Positions 25,312 to 30,475 of a stretch of DNA of 30,475 nt are shown one piece after another; positions within the stretch are counted from its first letter, which is position 1, and each line of letters opens with the position of its first letter. The DNA is taken from contig JACQTZ010000018.1 in assembly GCA_016210515.1 (NCBI GenBank), forward strand, positions 1 to 30,475, given 5' to 3'. This DNA comes from Chloroflexota bacterium. GTDB lineage: Bacteria > Chloroflexota > Dehalococcoidia > UBA2985. Below the pieces are notes generated by a model, which did not search any database, had not been told where the DNA came from, and saw only the letters and a program-made list of their open reading frames with translations. A program made the position numbers and the translations under genes.

Positions 25312-26865
25312 CTAGCTGCCTCCATTCACGTCCATGGCCAGCACACAGGCGCAGTGATAGGTTCCCACGTTGAAGGCGGCATCCAGCACCTGGTTGCCGT
25401 CGATGGCGCAGGAGGGCAGCTCGGCGCCCATAGCCCGGTACAGCAGGGGGCGGCTGTCGTCTCTGTTTTCACGGCCAGGTGTGGCTGCCTCCCACATCAG
25501 CTCCAGCAGCTGAGTCTTGTAGGCTTCACAGTAGGGGTCCGGGGCCATGATGCAGCCGTAGCCCTGGGTCATTTCGTAGGCGAAGTAGGACTGGGCAAGA
25601 CAGCCGCCGCCGCAGAAGTATTTCAGGAAGCAGGTGCTGCACCCCACCCTCTTCTGCACCGAGTCCTCCCGAATCCAGTTGGATACCCGCGACTCTTGCC
25701 ATATCTCTTTCAGGCTCTTCTCCTTAATAGAGCCGCAATCGAAGCCGTCAGCACCACAGAGGGCGGCGCAGGGGTAGACGTGGCCGTCGGCGTTGACGCT
25801 GAGCATGCCGAAGCAGGCATTGCACAGGTCGTTTTTCCTGCCCCGTCCGCTGATGGCTCGCACTTTGAGGGACTCCTCATTATCCACCACAATACCCGCT
25901 TGTTTCGCCGTCTGCCTTAGCTCGCTCATAACCTCCGCCACCCTGGTGCCTGGTAGCAGCAGGTCGTCCACGTTCTCGCGCATCCGGCCCCGACCGTGGA
26001 GCCAGAGCACGTGGTGGTCCTGGACGCCCAGAGAGGCCAGGAACCGCGTGGTGTCTGTCACCCGCTGGTGGTTCAGCCGGGTGATGGTGGTGGTGACAAT
26101 GGGCGGGAGGCCGGCCTTCACCAGCATCTTTATGCCCCGCACGGCAAGGTCGAAGTTGCCCTCTCCTCGGATGGCATCGTTGGTCTCGGCATTCGGGCCT
26201 TCCAGACTTATCTGCACCAGTAGATTACCGTTGCCCAGCGCCTTGAGCCTGGACACCTTCTCATCGGACACCAGCACGCCGCTGGTAAGGATGACCAACT
26301 GGGCACGGGCTGTCACGTGCTCCACCAGGGTGAACAGGTCTCTTCTCAGAAGAGGCTCCCCGCCTGTGAAGTATATGCGTTTCACGCCCAGGGCCACGGC
26401 GTCGTCCACCAGCCTCTCTATTTCCGCCGTGGTCAGGGGCTTGGGCGGCTTGACACCGGCGTTGACCAGGCAGTGCTTGCAGCGCAGAGGGCAGGAGAGG
26501 TTGGTGGTAATCCAGAGCTCCTCCAGCTTCTCGCAGCCGATGGCGTTGGCCCGTCCCCGGTAGGCGGGTGCCAGGTCCGGGCTGGTGGAGACCATGCCCG
26601 TCTCAACGGCCTGGTGCAGGAACTGGACAACGTCCCAGGCCTTTAGCTCCAGCTCGTGGCTGAGGCCCTCGGCAAGCTCACGAAGGGTATGTCGGCCATC
26701 GCACCGGCGGACTACCTGCGACCCAGGCCCGTTGGTGCTCACCCAGTTGGGCGCAACGGGGTCTATGAGCAGGTAGATGCCCTCCCGCTGCTGCTGAACG
26801 ACGCTAGGCGAGTACAGGATGCTGTCTGCCTCAATCAGCATCCCGGAGTTTGTCGTTGTCACCAT
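25312..26865 (-). CDS. PqqD-fused radical SAM/SPASM protein
   Basis: The 517-residue protein starts at ATG 26865 behind AAAGG. Residues about 15-95 form a PqqD-like domain (GIYLLIDPVAPNWVSTNG, RELAEGLSHE). A radical SAM core follows with the cluster motif C125-x3-C129-x2-C132 (NLSCPLRCKHC) and TGGEPLLRRD. A SPASM domain carries many cysteines (DLCNACFGML, CSTCFLKYFCGGGCLAQ). The tail has an unusual YHCACVLAMD. PqqD domains normally hand a peptide precursor to a radical SAM enzyme, so a peptide-modifying role is possible, but I found no precursor gene nearby. It is the first gene of a cluster with VTT, flippase-like, glycosyltransferase and PgsA-like genes. Confidence 0.9.
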   Translation of the reverse strand: MVTTTNSGMLIEADSILYSPSVVQQQREGIYLLIDPVAPNWVSTNGPGSQVVRRCDGRHTLRELAEGLSHELELKAWDVVQFLHQAVETGMVSTSPDLAPAYRGRANAIGCEKLEELWITTNLSCPLRCKHCLVNAGVKPPKPLTTAEIERLVDDAVALGVKRIYFTGGEPLLRRDLFTLVEHVTARAQLVILTSGVLVSDEKVSRLKALGNGNLLVQISLEGPNAETNDAIRGEGNFDLAVRGIKMLVKAGLPPIVTTTITRLNHQRVTDTTRFLASLGVQDHHVLWLHGRGRMRENVDDLLLPGTRVAEVMSELRQTAKQAGIVVDNEESLKVRAISGRGRKNDLCNACFGMLSVNADGHVYPCAALCGADGFDCGSIKEKSLKEIWQESRVSNWIREDSVQKRVGCSTCFLKYFCGGGCLAQSYFAYEMTQGYGCIMAPDPYCEAYKTQLLELMWEAATPGRENRDDSRPLLYRAMGAELPSCAIDGNQVLDAAFNVGTYHCACVLAMDVNGGS

Positions 26866-26916
26866 GAATTTACCTTTCTAACAAGGTGCTGAGGACTCCT
26901 TCCACCATCCCCCTGG

Positions 26917-26940
26917 CCCCCTTCCTGGCCAGGAAGGGGG
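26917..26940. repeat. Perfect 24-base palindrome
   Basis: CCCCCTTCCTGG followed by its exact reverse complement forms a 24-base palindrome in the repeat-rich spacer between the radical SAM and rhodanese genes. The adjacent bases to about 27040 contain more G/C-rich repeat sequence and no supported gene. Confidence 0.85.
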
Positions 26941-27074
26941 GAGAAGAGATTTGCCTGGGGACACCCCAGACTCCGCCCCTTCGGCAAGCTCAGGGCAGGC
27001 TCCGGGGCTTCGCCCCTCTGGACACCTCTTTTCCCGCAGCCTGTAAAAGAGTTGCCGTTGTTGTCCTCCGCTTC

Positions 27075-28037
27075 CTACTGGTCGGCTGGCGTGTTGGGGT
27101 CGTTGCCCCACTCCGACCAGGAGCCGTCGTAGTTGCGGACGTTGTCATATCCCAGCAGCCTCAGTGTTAGGTACGTCACCGACGACCTTATGCCGCCCTC
27201 TCAGTATAAGATGGTGTTCTTGTCCTTGGTGACGCCCTTGGCCTGGTACATTGGGGCCAGCTCCACCGCCGTTTTGAACACGGGCACATCGCCCGAGGTC
27301 AGGTTCTCCGTCCAGTCGAGCTGCAATGCCCCAGGTATGTGGCCTCCCTTCACGTGGCCCGCGGTGTTGCCACCGCTGAACTCTGCCAATGGAATGGTGG
27401 CCAGGATGGTTGTGTCCGTCTGGCCCAACCAGGCCAGAATCTGGTCTTTGGTGGCCATCCTGTCAGGCACGGCCGGGTGGTTGACAAGGGTGGCCCTCTG
27501 GACAATGGGCACCTCCGCGGTGAGCAGGCGATTCTCAGCCTGCCACTTCTTCAGGCCGCCGTCCAGCACCCGGGCCTTGCCGTCGCCGTGTCCGTAGTAC
27601 TCCAGGGTCCAGAACAGGCGAGAAGCCCACAACATGCGGGCGTCGTCCACCGCCACTACTATGGTGTCGTTGCGAATGCCCAGGTCGGTAAAGAGGCTTT
27701 CCAGCTTGTCCTCGGGCAACACAGTCCACTTCACCGGATTGGTCTGGTCGTACATTGGGCCGGCGGGATTAGTAGTATCCAGGTTCACCGCGTTCCTGAT
27801 GTGCCCTGCGTTGTAAGACTCGGCCTTTCTTACATCCACCACACGGACATTGGGGTCGTCCAGATGGTCAGCCAGCCATTCGGTATCCACCAGCAGTTCG
27901 GGGTTGGCAAAGACGGCGGGCTGGGTGGTGGGCGTAGTTGCCGGCGTGGGAGTAGACCCCGTGGCGCACCCCGCCAACGTCACGGCCAGCGCCAGGACTG
28001 TTATAACCAACGGTAGTTTGCTAAACGGTGTTTTCAT
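27075..28037 (-). CDS. Rhodanese lipoprotein (thiosulfate sulfurtransferase type); probable selenoprotein (Sec279)
   Basis: Read through one in-frame TGA (27201-27203), this is a 320-residue protein ending at TAG 27075. It has a lipoprotein signal with the lipobox LAGC (Cys24) and a Thr/Pro-rich linker. Two rhodanese domains follow, the first with [20 protein letters not shown] and the second with [15 protein letters not shown]. The catalytic site reads [27 protein letters not shown], then [12 protein letters not shown], which is the usual rhodanese ending. The TGA sits exactly where the persulfide-forming cysteine lies in the paralogue downstream (Cys276, VYCQTHQR). A hairpin follows at SECIS distance. 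The protein is anchored outside the membrane and probably moves sulfane sulfur; a selenolate would be the nucleophile. The alternative is a nonsense mutation. Confidence 0.85.
27169..27203 (-). promoter_or_regulatory. SECIS-like hairpin after the in-frame TGA of the rhodanese
   Basis: After TGA (27201-27203), nucleotides 13-32 downstream (27188-27169) form an AGGU plus CGUC stem against GACG, one bulged U and ACCU, with a GGU loop at nt 21-23. The bulged U and GU-containing loop recall the E. coli fdhF SECIS. The Cys-coding paralogue keeps almost the same hairpin, so the fold alone is weak proof. Confidence 0.6.
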
Positions 28038-28076
28038 TTGTTAGGCCCTTTCTTCTTTCAGATTCGGTCCGGGGTA

Positions 28077-28430
28077 TTATTCCCCCACCCGTCGGCGCAG
28101 GAGCGCGATAGGAAGGACTATCGATAGCAGTAGGAAAGGAGACCATGTCACGGTGGCATACACAGGGTAGGAGATGTTTGGCCTGCCCAGCAGATCCAGA
28201 GCCAGGGCGAAGTAGGGCTGAAAGGGCCAGTACAGGATGCGCTGGACCTGGTACCAGGCTGAGGGCATGGTCGGAAGCCATACGAAGGCGTTGACTATCA
28301 CCACCGCGCTGGTAAGGAAGTACGCCATACCCACAAGCCACGCCATGCCTTTCAGCAACAGGCTGATTCTGCCCTTTTTCTGGGTTCTGCTCACAGTCTT
28401 GATCCCTGCTCTGTGTTCTACCCATGCCAT
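28077..28430 (-). CDS. Small membrane protein between two rhodaneses
   Basis: A 117-residue protein starts at ATG 28430, three bases after the stop of the downstream-encoded rhodanese (minus strand order). It has two clear membrane segments, about 29-50 (GMAWLVGMAYFLTSAVVIVN) and about 93-108 (WSPFLLLSIVLPIALL), and a hydrophobic middle (WYQVQRILYWPFQPYFALAL). The N-terminus is basic (VSRTQKKGR) and the C-terminus is RRRVGE. I recognise no family. Its position between two exported rhodanese lipoproteins, with 40 bases to the next, suggests the three work together in sulfur transfer at the outer face of the membrane. Confidence 0.65.
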   Translation of the reverse strand: MAWVEHRAGIKTVSRTQKKGRISLLLKGMAWLVGMAYFLTSAVVIVNAFVWLPTMPSAWYQVQRILYWPFQPYFALALDLLGRPNISYPVYATVTWSPFLLLSIVLPIALLRRRVGE

Positions 28431-28433
28431 ACT

Positions 28434-29387
28434 CTACTGCTCAATGGGGACATCCGGGTCGTTGCCCCACTCTTGCCAGGAGCCGTCGTAGCCGCGCACT
28501 CTGTCATAGCCCAGAAGTCTTAGTGTCAGGTACGCCACCGACGACCTTTGATGGGTCTGGCAGTAGACGAACACCTCCTTGTCCTTGGTGACGCCCGCAT
28601 CCTCGTACATTTTCCTGAGCTCGGCGGGGGACTTGAGCACTGGGGTCTCACCGGCAGTGAACAGATCTCGCCAGTCAATGTTGACCGCCCCTGGTACATG
28701 ACCTCCCCGCTTGGCCCTCAGGTCTTCGCCCCGGTACTCCGCTGCGGAGCGGGCATCGACGATAGCCACGCCCGGCTTGCCCAATGCCGCCAGAATATCG
28801 TCTTTGTCAGCCAGGAGGGATGGCTGGGCAGTAGCGGTGAAACTGGTGGCGGCAGCGGTGTGTTCCTCGCTGGCCACAGGCAGGTTCTCTCCCTGCCACT
28901 TCTTGAAGCCACCGTCCAGGACGGCGACGTTGGTGTGGCCGAAGTACTCCAGGGTCCAGAGGATACGTGGTGCCTTGGTCTCCTTGCCATTGTCATACAC
29001 GATGACCGTGGTGCCGTTGCCTATCCCCCTCTGGCCAAAGAGCTGTTCTATCTGCTCTTGCGGTCCGGCCATCTGTTTGGGGCCTTCGGTGTTGAAGGTG
29101 TCTTCCACGGGGATGCTGATGGCGCCCTGGATGTGATTAGCCTGGTAGTCTTTGGCGGCGCGGGCATCGACGATACGTATGTTGGCGTCGTCCAGGTGTT
29201 GGGACAGCCAGGCCGTATCTACCAGCAGGTCGGGGTTGGCAAAGCCAGCCGGGGTAGCCGTAGGGACAGGTTTGGAAGTCGCCGTTGGCGAGAGCGTGGG
29301 AGTAGGTTCCGCCGTGCACGCGGCCAATGCGATGGCCAGCACCAAGAGCATCCCTAACAATGGTAGTTTGATAAACAGTCCTTTCAT
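28434..29387 (-). CDS. Rhodanese lipoprotein (thiosulfate sulfurtransferase type), Cys form
   Basis: From ATG 29387 (GAGAGGA about 8 nt upstream) the protein has 317 residues. The frame is open 20 codons further up, but the export signal begins at MKGLFIKLPLLG. The lipobox is LAAC, followed by a Thr/Pro-rich linker. The first rhodanese domain has IRIVDARAAKDYQANHIQGA and the second has VAIVDARSAAEYRGEDLRA. The active site is VYCQTHQR with Cys276, followed by YDRVRGYDGSWQEWGNDP. It resembles the selenium-candidate rhodanese at 27075-28037 throughout and is its probable duplicate. Lipid anchoring outside the cytoplasmic membrane is inferred from the lipobox. Confidence 0.92.
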   Translation of the reverse strand: MKGLFIKLPLLGMLLVLAIALAACTAEPTPTLSPTATSKPVPTATPAGFANPDLLVDTAWLSQHLDDANIRIVDARAAKDYQANHIQGAISIPVEDTFNTEGPKQMAGPQEQIEQLFGQRGIGNGTTVIVYDNGKETKAPRILWTLEYFGHTNVAVLDGGFKKWQGENLPVASEEHTAAATSFTATAQPSLLADKDDILAALGKPGVAIVDARSAAEYRGEDLRAKRGGHVPGAVNIDWRDLFTAGETPVLKSPAELRKMYEDAGVTKDKEVFVYCQTHQRSSVAYLTLRLLGYDRVRGYDGSWQEWGNDPDVPIEQ

Positions 29388-29752
29388 CGGAAAAATCCTC
29401 TCTTCCTTACAGACATAGTCAAGGGGAGTTTCATCCTGGTTCTCCATCTGCCGGCTAGGATGGCAGCGACTCTTTTTCGCGTTTATAGCAGCGGCTACAG
29501 TATCTGAACCTGGCTATGTCCGTTCGGACGTACCTCCAGCTATGGAGTACTCCAAGGCACTTGGTCTTGTAGAGGAACGCCCGCCAGAGGTATACACTCT
29601 TTCCTCTCATTGTGGTAGCCATTACGTCTCATACTCCGCAGGGGATATTTGCTCTCCTTTGTTGTACTCCTTGACTCCTGGGCTTATGCGAGGAGCCTTT
29701 CATGGTGCGCGGGGGCGGCAAGATGCAAAAGACAGCCCTCTTGGTGCTAAAA

Positions 29753-29819
29753 GCTGTAGCGCTGCATGGTTAGCGGGGTGCGGTTACGGGCTGGCCGACC
29801 CCTTACGCCGCGCTACAGC
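29753..29819. repeat. Long imperfect palindrome
   Basis: GCTGTAGCGC (29753-29762) and GCGCTACAGC (29810-29819) are exact reverse complements, with further partial pairing inside (GGGGT against ACCCC). The 67-base structure could form a large cruciform or RNA hairpin, or be a decayed element end. Confidence 0.5.
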
Positions 29820-30024
29820 GGCTACAGGAGCAGCACAGACCACAGTAAGAAGAGGAAAGATAAACCAGAAACCTGATATCGGCTTGTGTAAGCCGATTGC
29901 TACCAGCGTGAGTCATCTCAGTACCAGGCATCGAAACCTACCTGAGGGGCATTATGTAGCAGAGGCTGCGTGGTGTCAAGCTCTGGCACTGGTACTCGTC
30001 GGGTATGGGGGTGGGATGTAAAGG

Positions 30025-30054
30025 GGAGGGGCAACGCAGGCGCGCTGCCCCTCC
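30025..30054 (-). terminator. Candidate terminator hairpin downstream of 16S rRNA
   Basis: On the minus strand GGAGGGGCA is followed by a loop and its exact complement TGCCCCTCC (arms 30046-30054 and 30025-30033), then a short pyrimidine run (CCTTTAC). It lies about 200 bases past the 16S end. The T run is poor, so the call is tentative. Confidence 0.4.
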
Positions 30055-30246
30055 TTATACCTTAACCCCTGGATAGTGGAAGGAAGGCCATGTTGCGATA
30101 GGCAAACGGTGGGTTTTCTCAGGGGCCGACCTCTTGGGCTGGGGGAGCTCCCTCCGCCCTTCCGAAGAAGGACGGGTCATGCTCAACCCCGACTCTTTTG
30201 GTCGACCGCCCACCGACCGAACTAGGATTCCCGACGTGTCGGGACT

Positions 30247-30475
<229 letters not shown>

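Noticed and set aside
25188..25325. 46-residue N-terminal extension of the VTT-domain protein
   Set aside because: It translates a G/C-rich palindromic repeat into Pro/Gly-rich sequence and overlaps the radical SAM gene; GTG 25187 has a better ribosome site.
26878..27111. 77-codon minus-strand frame between rhodanese and radical SAM, considered as a peptide precursor
   Set aside because: It overlaps the true rhodanese C-terminus and translates repeat sequence (PELAEGAE); no leader/core pattern.
29542..30021. 159-codon forward frame
   Set aside because: No ribosome site, no protein-like pattern, and it runs through a large palindrome in the 16S downstream spacer.

Overview
The window looks like a piece of a GC-rich bacterial chromosome, most likely Chloroflexota and plausibly class Dehalococcoidia. 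The pointers are a DUF3786 protein, a myo-inositol phosphate/PimA-like lipid operon, many small palindromic intergenic repeats, and a 16S rRNA gene whose 3' side is not followed by a 23S gene. The taxonomic call is an inference from gene content; only about 220 bases of 16S are present.

Layout. 1-5217: a partial secreted repeat protein and a large alpha-2-macroglobulin of the animal type, both on the minus strand. 5513-8946: DUF3786 protein, DNA polymerase IV, a TPR protein and an HExxH peptidase-like protein. 9375-12061: a small mobile module with a promoter, a ribbon-helix-helix-like protein, an unknown protein and a large serine recombinase whose last codons and stop lie in the antisense of a MATE gene. 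12019-15881: two MATE exporters from a tandem duplication that also copied the tail of the neighbouring redox gene. 16797-20412 (minus): an apparent operon ino1 - pimA-like glycosyltransferase - CDP-alcohol phosphatidyltransferase - two-domain protein disulfide oxidoreductase, which would make inositol phospholipid and mannosylate it. 21356-26865 (minus): a tightly packed set with a PqqD/radical SAM/SPASM protein, VTT-domain protein, flippase-like protein, two small glycosyltransferases (TIGR04283/TIGR04282 types) and a PgsA-like enzyme; its product is unknown. 27075-29387 (minus): two rhodanese lipoproteins flanking a small membrane protein. 30252-30475 (minus): 3' end of 16S rRNA.

The most notable observation is that two genes are interrupted by an in-frame TGA exactly at a catalytic cysteine. 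One is the second CxxC of the disulfide oxidoreductase (TPT-TGA-PHC, residue 152). The other is the active-site cysteine of a rhodanese lipoprotein (LY-TGA-EGGIR, residue 279). In both, homologous sequence continues in the same frame to the expected C-terminus, and a hairpin with GGU in its loop lies about 21-26 nt downstream, as in bacterial SECIS elements. I read both as selenoproteins. A neighbouring rhodanese paralogue carries cysteine at the same place. No sel genes are in the window, so this still has to be checked against the rest of the genome.
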